Assembly: GCF_001421715.1 (NCBI RefSeq)
Contig: NZ_LMKP01000001.1
Coordinates: 273,682-337,681, forward strand
Length of the DNA stretch: 64,000 nucleotides
Source of the DNA: Sphingomonas sp. Leaf22
GTDB lineage: Bacteria; Pseudomonadota; Alphaproteobacteria; Sphingomonadales; Sphingomonadaceae
Direction of reading: 5' to 3'
Shown: piece after piece, positions 1 to 8,634 of the stretch
Position numbering within the stretch: the stretch's first letter is position 1
Layout: each line of letters begins with the position of its first letter
Made by a program: the position numbers and the translations under genes
Notes under the pieces: model-generated
Databases searched by the model: none
The model's input: only the letters and a program-made list of their open reading frames with translations
What the model was told of the DNA's origin: nothing

Positions 1-291
1 AGGGAGGGGAGCAATCCGAACGACCGCTCTCATCCGTAACTATCGGCCCCGCATCCGGCAATTTCGTGCAAACTTTCACGACCGAAGTTTACACCGTTGC
101 CCCAGTAAGTAATTGGAGGAGAACGTTTTTCTCGAGCGACCACACCGCCCCAACAACTCGATCCGTGTCAACTTCGCAAACTTCGGGCGCGCCGCGGGCA
201 AAGCCCGCGTCGTCGGTCGGCGCTTCTCGCGCCGCCGGCCGGACGCGCCTCGTGGGGCGCGGTCGTGCTTCGCTCGACCTCTGCCGGCGCG
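1..291. other. Non-coding stretch at window edge, downstream of pyrF
   Basis: I see no convincing gene here. A perfect 7-bp hairpin, CGCGGGC-AAA-GCCCGCG, lies at 193-209, downstream of pyrF, which is read on the minus strand. It is not followed by a U tract on that strand, so it is at best a weak transcript end. A strong Shine-Dalgarno-like GGAGGAG near 116-122 has no usable start codon at the right distance. The gene beyond the window edge could explain the left part. Confidence 0.4.
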
Positions 292-969
292 TCAGAGCGT
301 CGCTTCGATCGCCCTCGCCGCCTGATCCGGGTTCTCGGCCTGGGTGATCGGTCGTCCGATCACCAGCACCGACGCCCCGCCGTCCAGCGCAGCACGCGGG
401 GTCACCACCCGCTTCTGGTCGCCGACCGGTCCGTTTGCCGGTCGCACCCCCGGCACGACGAAGAACCCCTGCGGCCACGCCTTTTTCGCCGCCGCCACCT
501 CGGCCCCCGAACAGACGACGCCGTCGATCCCGGCGCTCTTCGCCAGTTCGGTCAGCCGCACCACCTGCTCATGCGGATCGGGGGTGAGGCCGATCGACGA
601 CAGGTCGTGCGCGTCGAGGCTGGTCAGCATCGTCACCGCCACCACCTTGGTCCCCAGCGGCGCGGCGGCCTTCGCATCCTCCAGCATCGCCCGCCCGCCG
701 GCGGCATGGACGGTCAGGATCGCGGGGTCGAGCGGTCCCAGCGCCTGGATCGCCTTGGCGACCGTGTTCGGAATATCGTGGAATTTCAGGTCGAGAAAGA
801 TCGGCAGGCCCAGATCGGCCATCGTCCGAACACCCGCCCGGCCATTGGCCATGAAGAATTCCAGCCCCAGTTTCAGCCCGCCGACATGCCCGCGCACCGC
901 CTGCGCCAGCATCTTGGCCCGGTCCAGATCGGGCGTGTCGATCGCGACATAGATCGGCGAACGGCTCAT
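292..969 (-). CDS. pyrF: Orotidine 5'-phosphate decarboxylase
   Basis: PyrF catalyses the last step of de novo UMP synthesis, decarboxylation of orotidine monophosphate, in the cytoplasm. The protein is 225 residues, normal for the short bacterial class. The start MSRSPIYVAIDTPD fits the first strand of the barrel. The catalytic signature is clear: DLKFHDIPNTV with Asp60, Lys62 and Asp65, a substrate-site lysine in GLKLG near residue 33, and the phosphate-binding GVRP and VIGRPIT segments near the C-terminus. The frame stays open upstream, but this start is preferred because its ATG overlaps the stop of the upstream LapA-like gene as ATGA, implying translational coupling. Confidence 0.95.
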   Translation of the reverse strand: MSRSPIYVAIDTPDLDRAKMLAQAVRGHVGGLKLGLEFFMANGRAGVRTMADLGLPIFLDLKFHDIPNTVAKAIQALGPLDPAILTVHAAGGRAMLEDAKAAAPLGTKVVAVTMLTSLDAHDLSSIGLTPDPHEQVVRLTELAKSAGIDGVVCSGAEVAAAKKAWPQGFFVVPGVRPANGPVGDQKRVVTPRAALDGGASVLVIGRPITQAENPDQAARAIEATL

Positions 970-1280
970 ACGATCCCTCCCGGCGTAACGGTCGGCGCGG
1001 GATCGACGGCATGCGTCGGCGTCGCCTCGACCCGGTGCAGGTCGGCCAGCGTCCGGTCGGTCGCCACGATCCGCTGCCGCAGCCGCCAGCGCGTCAGGTG
1101 GAGCGCGACGAAGGTCGGCAGGAACCCGGCCAGAAACGTGACGAGCAGCAGCAGCGGCAGGTTCACATCGGCATACAGCGTGCCCCACAGCTTCAGCGGC
1201 ACCATCGTCATGTTGTTGAGCGCAAAGGCGACGATCACCCCCACCAGCAATGCCCAGAACAGGGTTTTCAGGAACTGCAT
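966..1280 (-). CDS. LapA-domain (DUF1049) inner-membrane protein
   Basis: This is a 104-residue protein with two predicted membrane segments, at about residues 5-24 and 39-60, and an Arg-rich cytoplasmic tail beginning LTRWRLRQR. The pattern, a short first helix ending in ALNN, then VPLKLWG, then a leucine-rich second helix, matches LapA-domain proteins (formerly DUF1049, LapA/YciS type). E. coli LapA acts with LapB in assembly and control of lipopolysaccharide synthesis, but alphaproteobacterial members are uncharacterised, so the role here is inferred from the family. Its stop overlaps the pyrF start (ATGA). Confidence 0.8.
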   Translation of the reverse strand: MQFLKTLFWALLVGVIVAFALNNMTMVPLKLWGTLYADVNLPLLLLVTFLAGFLPTFVALHLTRWRLRQRIVATDRTLADLHRVEATPTHAVDPAPTVTPGGIV

Positions 1281-1356
1281 CGCTCGGGCGGCCTTCGTCG
1301 TTGTCGTCGCCCCTTCCTTACGCCCGTCGTGGCGGCTTTTCCAATAGGCGACAGGG

Positions 1357-3648
1357 TCAGCCGATTTCGGCGCGCAATTCGTCGAACAGGGGCTGGATCG
1401 CCTGCAATCGCGGCTGTTCCTCGTCCAGAATGGCGAGGAACGCGGCGCGCTTGTGCCGCGTGATCCAGCCGGGCGGCAGGCGGACCTCGGCGGGCAGCGT
1501 CGACAGCGCGATGTCGATCATCCGTTCGGCCCCGTGCAGCCGCCCCCACAGATAGTCGTTCTCGCGGTAGGACCGGCTGAAGAACGCGCCGAAATTGTTG
1601 AAACGAATCCCTTTGAGCGTAGCCTCGGCCCCGCCCGCCCGGATCGACGGCGCGTCGTCGGGCGCGATCCGATCGACCCGCACCGGATCGAATTCGTCCA
1701 GCCCTTCGCCGCCGAGCAGCGGCAGGGTCGCGATGTCGAAGAACGGAAAGCCGAGATAGGCGAGCAGGATCGGCCGCCGGATGTCGCGCGGGGCGGCGGC
1801 CAGCGCCTCCGACAATCGCGCATCGGTCCGCGCGTCGAGCGTGGTCAGGTCCATCGCCTCGGCCATTGCCGCCAGCAATGCACCGGGATCGGCGCGTTTG
1901 TCCTCGACCAGCGTCCGCACCCCGGCGAAATGGTCGGCATTCTCGCACGCCAGATACGGCGTCAGGCTGGCAAAGATCGCCTCGCGCACCGGGGCCAGCG
2001 CCGCCGCATCCTGCTCGGGTTCCATCGCGGACAGGGTCCGCACCAGCAACCGCAACCGCCGGATGCGAAAGGCGAGGTCGTGCGATCGCAGAAAGGCAAT
2101 GGCCGCTTCCGACGCGCCGTCGCCGTCGAACCGGCCGGCATCGCTGTCGGCGACGACCTGCGCAAATCCCTCACGCAACCGCCGGACCCGGTCGGGCGAC
2201 GCATCCTCGGCCAGCGTCGCGACGCGATCGGCCAGCCGGTCGAGCACCTGATCGACCTTCAACAGGCCATAGGCGGCATGACCGTATCCGGCACGCTTCG
2301 CCGCCTGTACCTGCGCCCGCTGCCGCCAGCCGGCCAGCCGCGCCGGGGTCGGCCAGTCGAGGAACAGCGTATAGCCGAACAACTGCTCGACCTCCGCTTC
2401 GACCCCGGCACGCAGCTTGTCCACGATCGCCAGCATCCGTTCGATCCGTTCGGACCGCCGCTGGATCGCGTCCAGATTGTCGCGGATCGGTTGCTTGCGC
2501 GGCAGTTCGGACAGCGCGCCGAGAATCGTCTGGAAGAAGCCGGGTGGCCCGTCGGCGGCGGTGCCGATGCCGAATTTATGGTTGGGTGCCGGGTCGAGAT
2601 AGACGAACCGCCGGTCGATCTGCCGCCGCGCCGGCCGTTCGCGCAGCGCATCGATGGCGGGCGCGAACGGCGCGTTGGCCAGCACCGACCCGTCGATCAG
2701 CGTCGCCTGATCCGCCATGCCCACCGCCGACTGGCGCGGCAGCACCCGGCGCAAAAACGCGTCGCGTCCCGGCCAGTCGACGTCGCGATCGGCCAGCGCC
2801 GCATCCAGTTCCCCGACCCGGAACGGCGGAAACGCACCGGGAAAGCTCGACGTCGCCCGCGCCGCGAACACCAGTTCGGCGGCATCGGCCAGCCGGTCGC
2901 CGCCATGGTCGTGAAACCCGATGACCAGCCGATGTTCGGTCTCGACCACCTCCTTCGGCGAATTGAGCCGCAGCACTTCGGGATGACCGGCGAAGTCAGT
3001 AACCGTCACGAACAGGTCGAGCGGCTGGCCGGGCGGCAACAGTCGCGGCCCGGCGGGTGCCGCCGCCATCGCGGCAAAGGCATCGAGCAGCATGTCGACC
3101 ATCGCCCGCCCGCCAAAGGGCGGCTCGAACCAGCGCGCCCGGACGAAGCGATCGAGCTTGGCGCGCAGTTCGTCGCGCGCGGCGATATCGACGCTCGACG
3201 CGTCCTCGCCCTCACGGCCCAGCGCCATCCACGCGATCGGCCGCGCCCATGGCCGCGACAAGGCGCTGGCCGGACCCTGTGCCGGATCGATCAGCGCCTC
3301 GATATCGGCACCGTTCAGCCACAGGTCGGTCAGCGGATCGAGCGACTGGCCGGTCGACACCGCCTGCGCCAGAAACACGCCATTGATCCCGCCCGCGCTG
3401 GCCCCCGCGACGATATCGACCAGCACGCGCAGCCGGATGCCGGTCGACGCCGACAGATCCGCCAGCATCGCCTGATACACCCCCGCACTGCCCGTCAGCG
3501 GATCGCCATCTTCCTGCACCGCCCGACTGGCGCGGGCGATGTGCCAGATTTCCTTGACCAGCCCATGCATATAGACGGCAAGGCTGATCCCCCCATAGCA
3601 GACCAGCGCAAGGCGCAGTTCGCGTTCGTGCAGCGGCGCGTCGCTCAT
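1357..3648 (-). CDS. Patatin-like phospholipase domain protein (long, DUF3376-type)
   Basis: This is a 763-residue protein with a patatin-like acyl-hydrolase domain in its first half. The oxyanion-hole segment is ALVCYGGISLAVYMHG (residues 14-29), the nucleophile elbow is GASAGG with Ser84, and the catalytic Asp is in LIDGSVLANAPF (Asp319). No signal peptide is visible. The long C-terminal half, to about residue 763, is mostly helical and matches the architecture of bacterial patatin-related proteins that carry a DUF3376 extension. The substrate is unknown, and phospholipid or acylglycerol hydrolysis is a family-level inference. Its ATG overlaps the stop of the upstream EEP-family gene (ATGA), so the two are probably co-translated. 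Confidence 0.85.
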   Translation of the reverse strand: MSDAPLHERELRLALVCYGGISLAVYMHGLVKEIWHIARASRAVQEDGDPLTGSAGVYQAMLADLSASTGIRLRVLVDIVAGASAGGINGVFLAQAVSTGQSLDPLTDLWLNGADIEALIDPAQGPASALSRPWARPIAWMALGREGEDASSVDIAARDELRAKLDRFVRARWFEPPFGGRAMVDMLLDAFAAMAAAPAGPRLLPPGQPLDLFVTVTDFAGHPEVLRLNSPKEVVETEHRLVIGFHDHGGDRLADAAELVFAARATSSFPGAFPPFRVGELDAALADRDVDWPGRDAFLRRVLPRQSAVGMADQATLIDGSVLANAPFAPAIDALRERPARRQIDRRFVYLDPAPNHKFGIGTAADGPPGFFQTILGALSELPRKQPIRDNLDAIQRRSERIERMLAIVDKLRAGVEAEVEQLFGYTLFLDWPTPARLAGWRQRAQVQAAKRAGYGHAAYGLLKVDQVLDRLADRVATLAEDASPDRVRRLREGFAQVVADSDAGRFDGDGASEAAIAFLRSHDLAFRIRRLRLLVRTLSAMEPEQDAAALAPVREAIFASLTPYLACENADHFAGVRTLVEDKRADPGALLAAMAEAMDLTTLDARTDARLSEALAAAPRDIRRPILLAYLGFPFFDIATLPLLGGEGLDEFDPVRVDRIAPDDAPSIRAGGAEATLKGIRFNNFGAFFSRSYRENDYLWGRLHGAERMIDIALSTLPAEVRLPPGWITRHKRAAFLAILDEEQPRLQAIQPLFDELRAEIG

Positions 3649-4340
3649 GCCGGTGCGAGCGTCGCCCAGATCGGCAGATGGTCGGACGCCTTGCGCGCCG
3701 CCGCACTGTGATGGACGCCGGCATCGACGATCGTCAGTTCGCCCGACACCATGATCCGGTCGAGCCGCCCGACCGGATGGCGCGCGTGAAAGCTGGGGCC
3801 GGTCTCGGCAAAGCTATGCGTCCGTCCGAAATCGCGCAGGCAGCCCGACCGCGGCATCCATTCGTTCAGGTCGCCCATCAACACGCTCGGCAGTTTCGGC
3901 GTACAGCCATCGACCTCGCTCAGGATCGCATGCGCCTGCTTGCGCCGCCACAGCCCCGACAGGTCGAGATGCATGCCGACCACCCGCAGCGTCACGCCAT
4001 GGGTGGTCACGTCGGCGCGCACCGCCCCGCGCGGTTCGAGTGCGGGGATCTCGATCCGTCGCTGCCCGCTGACGCTCGCATCCTTGCGGACCAGCAGGGC
4101 GTTGCCATGCCATCCCATCGACTGCGCCCGGATCGCCAGCGGCACCGCGACCCATGGGCTGTGTTCGTCCAGCAGATGGGCCGTAATCACTCCGGCGCGT
4201 TCGCCCAGCCGGCGGTCGCATTCCTGCAAGGCAATGATATCGGCATCGATCTCGCGCAGCACCTCCAGCGTCCGTTCGGGCATCCGGCGACGATCGGTGC
4301 CGATCGCCTTGCGTATGTTGTAGCTGGCTACTTTTATCAT
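3645..4340 (-). CDS. Endonuclease/exonuclease/phosphatase (EEP) family protein
   Basis: This 231-residue protein has the EEP superfamily fold signature: N-terminal SYNIRKAIG (metal-site Asn8), IIALQECD (catalytic Glu near 39), a central GMHLDL, GDLNEW (Asp/Asn pair) and C-terminal ASDHLPIWA (Asp-His dyad). This DNase I-like superfamily includes phosphodiesterases acting on nucleic acids, phosphoinositides or sphingomyelin, so sequence alone does not give the substrate. There is no signal peptide. The close coupling to the downstream patatin-like gene (ATGA) suggests a shared role, perhaps lipid or phosphodiester turnover, but that is inference. The gene begins 46 bp after the sensor kinase gene and may belong to the same transcript. 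Confidence 0.85.
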   Translation of the reverse strand: MIKVASYNIRKAIGTDRRRMPERTLEVLREIDADIIALQECDRRLGERAGVITAHLLDEHSPWVAVPLAIRAQSMGWHGNALLVRKDASVSGQRRIEIPALEPRGAVRADVTTHGVTLRVVGMHLDLSGLWRRKQAHAILSEVDGCTPKLPSVLMGDLNEWMPRSGCLRDFGRTHSFAETGPSFHARHPVGRLDRIMVSGELTIVDAGVHHSAAARKASDHLPIWATLAPA

Positions 4341-4386
4341 CGTTCAGCGCACAACGTCGCGGTATCGTATTTCGTTTCGCAGCCGT

Positions 4387-5730
4387 TCAGCGCGGCAACC
4401 GGATCGTCGCGTTCAGCCCGCCGCCGTCGCGGTTGGCCAGCGCGATCTCGCCACCGGCATCGCGAACGATCGCCCGCGCCAGTGCCAGTCCCAGACCGAT
4501 CCCGCCGGTATCGCGGTTGCGCGACGTTTCCAGCCGGATGAACGGATCGAACACGGCGTCCAGCCGGTCGACCGGGATGCCCGGCCCCCGATCGGCAACG
4601 ACGATCGTCACCGCGTGCGCGCCCGTTTCGACCCGCACCTCCGCCGCCCCGGCATATTTGATGGCGTTCTCGATCAGGTTGCGCACCGCCCGCCGCATCA
4701 GATTGGGGCGCAGGTGCAGCGGTACGCGCGCCGCCTCGACGAAATCGACGTCGTGGCCGAGGTCGCGGAAATCGTCGACCACCGCATCGACCAGCGCGGC
4801 CACGTCGACATCGGTCGCGGCCTCGCTCGGTCGGCCGAGCCGCGCTAGCGACAGGATATCGTCGAGCGTCGCGTTCATCTCGTCGATCGTTTCCGCCATG
4901 CGCGCGCGGTCGGTATCGTCCTCGACCGACTCGATCCGGACGCGCAGCGCGGCCAGCGGCGTGCGCAGATCATGGCCGATCGCGCCCAGCATCCGGTCCT
5001 TCTCATCGACCATCGCATTCACCCGCTGCCCCAGATCGATGAACGCGGAGATCAGCAGCCGCACGTCCTGCGGCCCCGACGGCTCGATCGCGGGCAGGGG
5101 GCGGCCGGGATGAAACGCCCGTGCCGCCATCGCCAGCCGTCGCAGCGGCTTGGCGATGCGGCGTCCGATCCACAACACCGGCAGCAGGACGATGACGTAG
5201 AGAATAAAGGTCTGCGCCAGCAGCTGCCACAACAGCCCGCGCTCGGCCATTGGCCACGGTGTATGCGATACCAGCCAGCCGCGCCCGGGCAGTTCGACCG
5301 CCGCGTCGAGCAACGCGCCCATCCGCCGCAACCGCTCCGCCCGCCGTCCGCCGATGCCGCGATCGCGGATTTCGGCTTCGTCGATCGGGCGGATGCGGGC
5401 GGCGATCCGGCCGACGCGGATGCCGGCTTCCGCGAAATTGCTGCGGATCGTTCGTTCGACGTCGGTCTCGACCGCGCCGCGCAAAGGCGGCACCCGGTCG
5501 GTCACCAGCCGAACGCCGCGCATCCGGTCGTCGCCAGTCCGGCGCGGCGCACCGGTCCGTTCCGCCGCATCGATCAGGCGGGTGACGGCGGGCAGGGTGA
5601 TCTCGGCAAAGCGGAACGCGCGGCGTTCGCGCAGCAACAGCGTGAAATTGAGCGCCTGCGCCACGAACAGCGCGACCGCGACCAGCAGCGCGATCTGGCC
5701 GGGCAGGCTGGTCGGCCCCAAGCGCCTCAC
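4387..5730 (-). CDS. Membrane sensor histidine kinase (EnvZ/RstB-like)
   Basis: This is the sensor partner of the adjacent OmpR-type regulator, 447 residues. It has a first membrane segment at about 11-33, a periplasmic region of roughly 130 residues, a second membrane segment at about 168-188 (LLAQTFILYVIVLLPVLW), and a HAMP-like linker. The dimerisation domain has the H-box GHDLRTPLAAL (His253), followed by the N box RNLIENAIKYA, G1 VADRGPGIP and G2 GGIGLGLALAR. I chose the GTG at 5730 because it overlaps the regulator stop as GTGA. A start 14 codons further upstream would overlap the regulator by 46 bp. The signal sensed is unknown. Confidence 0.9.
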   Translation of the reverse strand: MRRLGPTSLPGQIALLVAVALFVAQALNFTLLLRERRAFRFAEITLPAVTRLIDAAERTGAPRRTGDDRMRGVRLVTDRVPPLRGAVETDVERTIRSNFAEAGIRVGRIAARIRPIDEAEIRDRGIGGRRAERLRRMGALLDAAVELPGRGWLVSHTPWPMAERGLLWQLLAQTFILYVIVLLPVLWIGRRIAKPLRRLAMAARAFHPGRPLPAIEPSGPQDVRLLISAFIDLGQRVNAMVDEKDRMLGAIGHDLRTPLAALRVRIESVEDDTDRARMAETIDEMNATLDDILSLARLGRPSEAATDVDVAALVDAVVDDFRDLGHDVDFVEAARVPLHLRPNLMRRAVRNLIENAIKYAGAAEVRVETGAHAVTIVVADRGPGIPVDRLDAVFDPFIRLETSRNRDTGGIGLGLALARAIVRDAGGEIALANRDGGGLNATIRLPR

Positions 5731-6455
5731 AGGCGGGTCACCTCGGCCGCCAGCGTATAGCCGCCGCCCCACACGGTCTTGATGATGTCGGGGTTGCGGA
5801 CGTCGGTCTCGATCTTCTTGCGCAGCCGACTGACCTGATTGTCGATCGCCCGGTCGAAGGCGGCGGCCTCGCGCCCCTGGGTCAGGTCGAGCAACTGGTC
5901 GCGGGTCAACACCTGCCGCGGCCGCGTCACCAGCGCATGGAGCAGATTATATTCGCCGGTCGACAGCGGCACCGACACGCCCTCGCGATCGACCAGTGCC
6001 CGCTCGCCGGTCTTCAGCACCCAACCGGCAAAGGCGAACGATCCCGCCTCCGGGGCGTGTTGCCGGACCGTACCGCCGGCGGTCCGCCGCAACACCACCT
6101 TGACCCGCGCCGCCAGTTCGCGCGGGGAAAAGGGCTTCACGACATAATCGTCGGCTCCCATCTCCAACCCGACGATCCGGTCGGTCTCCTCCGTCCGCGC
6201 GGTCAGCAGGATGACCGGCGTCTCGCTGGTCTCGCGGATGTGGCGGCACAGCGACAGCCCGTCCTCGCCCGGCATCATGATGTCGAGGATGGCGAGATCG
6301 ATGGCATAGGCGTTGAGCCGCGCCCGCGCCCCCTCGGCATCGCCCGCCTGGGTCACGCGAAACCCCTGTTTCGTCAGATATTGGGCAAGCGGTTCGCGGA
6401 TCGATCGTTCGTCGTCGACCAGCAGGAGGTGCGGGATATCGGCCATGTCGGACAT
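5727..6455 (-). CDS. OmpR/PhoB-family response regulator
   Basis: This 242-residue two-domain regulator has an N-terminal receiver with acidic pocket residues in LLVDDE, phosphoacceptor Asp58 in LAILDIMMPGEDG, the Thr in LLTAR, and the conserved Lys in DYVVKPFSPREL. A C-terminal winged-helix DNA-binding domain follows (about residues 140-240), with LSTGEYNLLHAL and the closing VWGGGYTLA that marks the OmpR family. It is translationally coupled to the kinase (GTGA). It starts 65 bp downstream of a secreted EF-hand gene that may be the first gene of the operon. Targets are not visible in the sequence. Confidence 0.93.
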   Translation of the reverse strand: MSDMADIPHLLLVDDERSIREPLAQYLTKQGFRVTQAGDAEGARARLNAYAIDLAILDIMMPGEDGLSLCRHIRETSETPVILLTARTEETDRIVGLEMGADDYVVKPFSPRELAARVKVVLRRTAGGTVRQHAPEAGSFAFAGWVLKTGERALVDREGVSVPLSTGEYNLLHALVTRPRQVLTRDQLLDLTQGREAAAFDRAIDNQVSRLRKKIETDVRNPDIIKTVWGGGYTLAAEVTRL

Positions 6456-6520
6456 GCTATGCGCGGAAGCTCCTGAAAGGAACGCCGGACGGCGGGCGAC
6501 ACCCGCCGTCCGGCGCGGGA

Positions 6521-7084
6521 TCAGCCGGCGACATGCGGCGCGCGCCGCTGCATCCGCTTTTCCCGCACCATGAAGCGTTCGGCCGGATCGATCTGCCCGT
6601 CCTTGTTCACGTCCATGCGCTCGAACCGGGCGAGCGCGCGCGCCTGAAACGCGGCGCGGGTGATGGTGCCGCCCTGCTGCCCCCGCCGGCTCATCCGCTG
6701 TTCGCGCCCCTGACGGCGTTCGGCCCCATCGACCTTGCCGTCGCGATTGACGTCCTGCCGGTCGAACCCGGCAGCGGCCATCGCGCGGAACTCGCCGCGG
6801 GTGACGACGCCGTCGCGGTTCGCATCGGCCCGTTCGAGCATCCGGCCACCGCGGCGGCGGCGCGACCCGTCCTCGCCCGCGGGACCTGCCGCGACGGCGC
6901 GTTCGGTCGCGCTGATCTTGCCATCGCGGTCGGTGTCGAGCGCATCGAAGCGCTGGTCGGCGCGCGCCATCGCCTCGGCGCGGGTGACGACACGGTCGGG
7001 GCCGGGCGGCGGGGTCTGTGCGGCGAACGCAATGCCGGGCAGGGTGATGGCGGCCAAAGAAGCGGCGACGATGAACGATTGCAT
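6521..7084 (-). CDS. Secreted four-EF-hand calcium-binding protein
   Basis: This is a 187-residue protein with an N-terminal signal peptide, MQSFIVAASLAAITLPGIAFA. Four EF-hand loops are legible: DTDRDGKISATE, DANRDGVVTRGE, DVNRDGKVDGAE and DVNKDGQIDPAE, each with the regular D-x-N/D-x-D-G spacing and a closing Glu. The spacers are rich in Arg and Gly. I chose the ATG at 7084 because it starts the signal peptide and has AAAGG upstream; the frame remains open another 16 codons. It most likely binds calcium in the periplasm. It lies just upstream of the OmpR-type regulator and kinase, which suggests but does not prove a link with calcium or envelope sensing. Confidence 0.88.
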   Translation of the reverse strand: MQSFIVAASLAAITLPGIAFAAQTPPPGPDRVVTRAEAMARADQRFDALDTDRDGKISATERAVAAGPAGEDGSRRRRGGRMLERADANRDGVVTRGEFRAMAAAGFDRQDVNRDGKVDGAERRQGREQRMSRRGQQGGTITRAAFQARALARFERMDVNKDGQIDPAERFMVREKRMQRRAPHVAG

Positions 7085-7201
7085 GACGAACCTTTCGAAA
7101 ACGGGGGCACCCCCGGTGAATGATGCCCCCATATCGCTGCGACTTGTCGTCAGCCTATGTCGCCGCCGCCCCTTTTTGTCGCAGTTTGTCGCAGGTCCCG
7201 T

Positions 7202-7894
7202 TCAGCGCGGGGCGGGCGTTCCGAACAGCACGCGACGCTGCTCGTCGGTCATCGGCTGCTCGCGATAGCCGACCGCCTTGCCCTTCTCATAGGCGGCGAT
7301 GGTCGCCGGACGCGCGGCGATCGTATCGAACCAGCGTTTCAGATGGGGGAAGTCGTCCAGCTTCTGCCCCTGCGCCTCGTGCGGGACGATCCACGGATAG
7401 GCGGCCATGTCGGCGATCGAATAGTCGCCCGCGACGAACGCCCGGTCGGCCAGCCGCTTGTCGAGCACCCCGTACAGCCGCGTCGTTTCGCGGATATAGC
7501 GGTCCTGTGCGTAGGGAATCTTCTCGGGCGCATAGACGTTGAAATGAAAATTCTGCCCGGCCATCGGCCCCAGCCCGCCCATCTGCCACATCAGCCACTG
7601 GATCGCGTCATACCGCCCCGGCAGATCGGCAGGCAGGAACCGGCCGGTCTTTTCCGCCAGATACAACAGGATCGCCCCCGATTCGAAGATCGCCAATGGA
7701 CCGCCGCCGCCCGCCGGTTCGTGATCGACGATCGCCGGCATCCGGTTATTGGGGGCAATGGCGAGGAATTCCGGACGGAACTGCTCGCCATTGGCGATAT
7801 CGACCGGGTGGATGGTATAGGGCAGCCCCGCTTCCTCAAGGAACAGCGTGATCTTGTGGCCATTGGGCGTCGGCCAGTAGTGCAGGTCGATCAT
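7202..7894 (-). CDS. Glutathione S-transferase (YfcG/YghU-like)
   Basis: This is a 230-residue cytosolic glutathione transferase. The thioredoxin-like N-terminal domain includes YWPTPNGHKITLFLEE, the cis-Pro segment NNRMPAIVD, and the glutathione-contacting ESGAILLYLAEK. The helical C-terminal domain carries the capping motif SIADMAAYPWI. The TPNGHK sequence at the active site resembles the TPNG/TPNS of the Nu-class enzymes YfcG and YghU, which reduce disulfides rather than conjugate electrophiles. The ATG at 7894 is preferred over the longer frame because it starts directly at the first beta strand. Confidence 0.9.
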   Translation of the reverse strand: MIDLHYWPTPNGHKITLFLEEAGLPYTIHPVDIANGEQFRPEFLAIAPNNRMPAIVDHEPAGGGGPLAIFESGAILLYLAEKTGRFLPADLPGRYDAIQWLMWQMGGLGPMAGQNFHFNVYAPEKIPYAQDRYIRETTRLYGVLDKRLADRAFVAGDYSIADMAAYPWIVPHEAQGQKLDDFPHLKRWFDTIAARPATIAAYEKGKAVGYREQPMTDEQRRVLFGTPAPR

Positions 7895-7953
7895 GAAGCA
7901 GGCTCCGATTGGTTCGCGCCGCACATGGGGGCCGCTCCCGCCTGCGCCAAGGG

Positions 7954-8634
7954 TCAGACACCCAGCCACGCCAACCCGCCGGGAAGCGGCTGCGCGGCGA
8001 AATCGACCTGCAACACTCGCCGCCGGGTCGGGCGTTTGGCGGCGTCGGAGGCATGCAGGATCGGCGTCGCATAAAGCCAGACATCGCCACGTTGCGCGAG
8101 GCAGGCATGGACGTGGCTGGCACCGACGACCGCCTCCACCACGCTCTCGGCGATCCGTCCTAGCCTGTGCGACCCGAGCGCGACCAGCAACGGAGCGTTA
8201 TCGAGCGGAACCGGGTCAAGATGAACCCGCAACGTCACCATGGTTTCGAGCAGTGCGAAGGGCGGGGCGACATGCTGCAACCCCTGTTTGACGGTCCACG
8301 GACCGAAACCCGGCACGTCGCGCCCTTCGCGCACCACGATCGTCCGGTCCTGATGCCAGCCAAGCGCCCAGTTGGTCGCCGCCGACTTGTCGAACAGCAG
8401 GGCACGGACCGGCCGGGTTTCAGGCCCGAGCACGTCACCCGCGATCGCACCGATCGCGCCGCCCGGTGCCAGCAGGTCGCGCAGTGCCGCAACGCCGTGC
8501 AGCCGCACCCCCGCCCGTTCGATTGGTACCGTGGCCAGCGCCGCCTCGATCGTCGGCAGGACGCTCGCCACCACGCCCGGTATCAGCATCGCGCCGTCGC
8601 GATCGAGCGTCGGCGTCGCTTCGCGAACCGTCAC
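7954..8634 (-). CDS. Phytanoyl-CoA dioxygenase (PhyH) family oxygenase
   Basis: This is a 226-residue Fe(II)/2-oxoglutarate-dependent oxygenase. The metal triad is visible: His94 and Asp96 in GWHQDRT and distal His194 in PILHAS. The 2-oxoglutarate-contacting Arg lies in the TRRRVLQVDFA strand about ten residues later. PhyH-family enzymes hydroxylate small molecules or fatty acyl chains; the substrate here is unknown. The gene begins with a GTG. The SGNH hydrolase gene upstream of it ends at that GTG as GTGA, so the two are probably translated together. Confidence 0.85.
   Translation of the reverse strand: MTVREATPTLDRDGAMLIPGVVASVLPTIEAALATVPIERAGVRLHGVAALRDLLAPGGAIGAIAGDVLGPETRPVRALLFDKSAATNWALGWHQDRTIVVREGRDVPGFGPWTVKQGLQHVAPPFALLETMVTLRVHLDPVPLDNAPLLVALGSHRLGRIAESVVEAVVGASHVHACLAQRGDVWLYATPILHASDAAKRPTRRRVLQVDFAAQPLPGGLAWLGV

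Noticed and set aside
113-325. Possible small protein at the left edge beginning after GGAGGAG
   Set aside because: It would need a TTG that overlaps the ribosome site, and the last third overlaps the pyrF end in antisense; no domain is seen.
1453-3711. A 752-codon open frame on the plus strand, antisense to the patatin gene
   Set aside because: Rich in Arg, Gln and Pro with no domain, and exactly opposite a gene with clear catalytic motifs; a shadow caused by high GC content.
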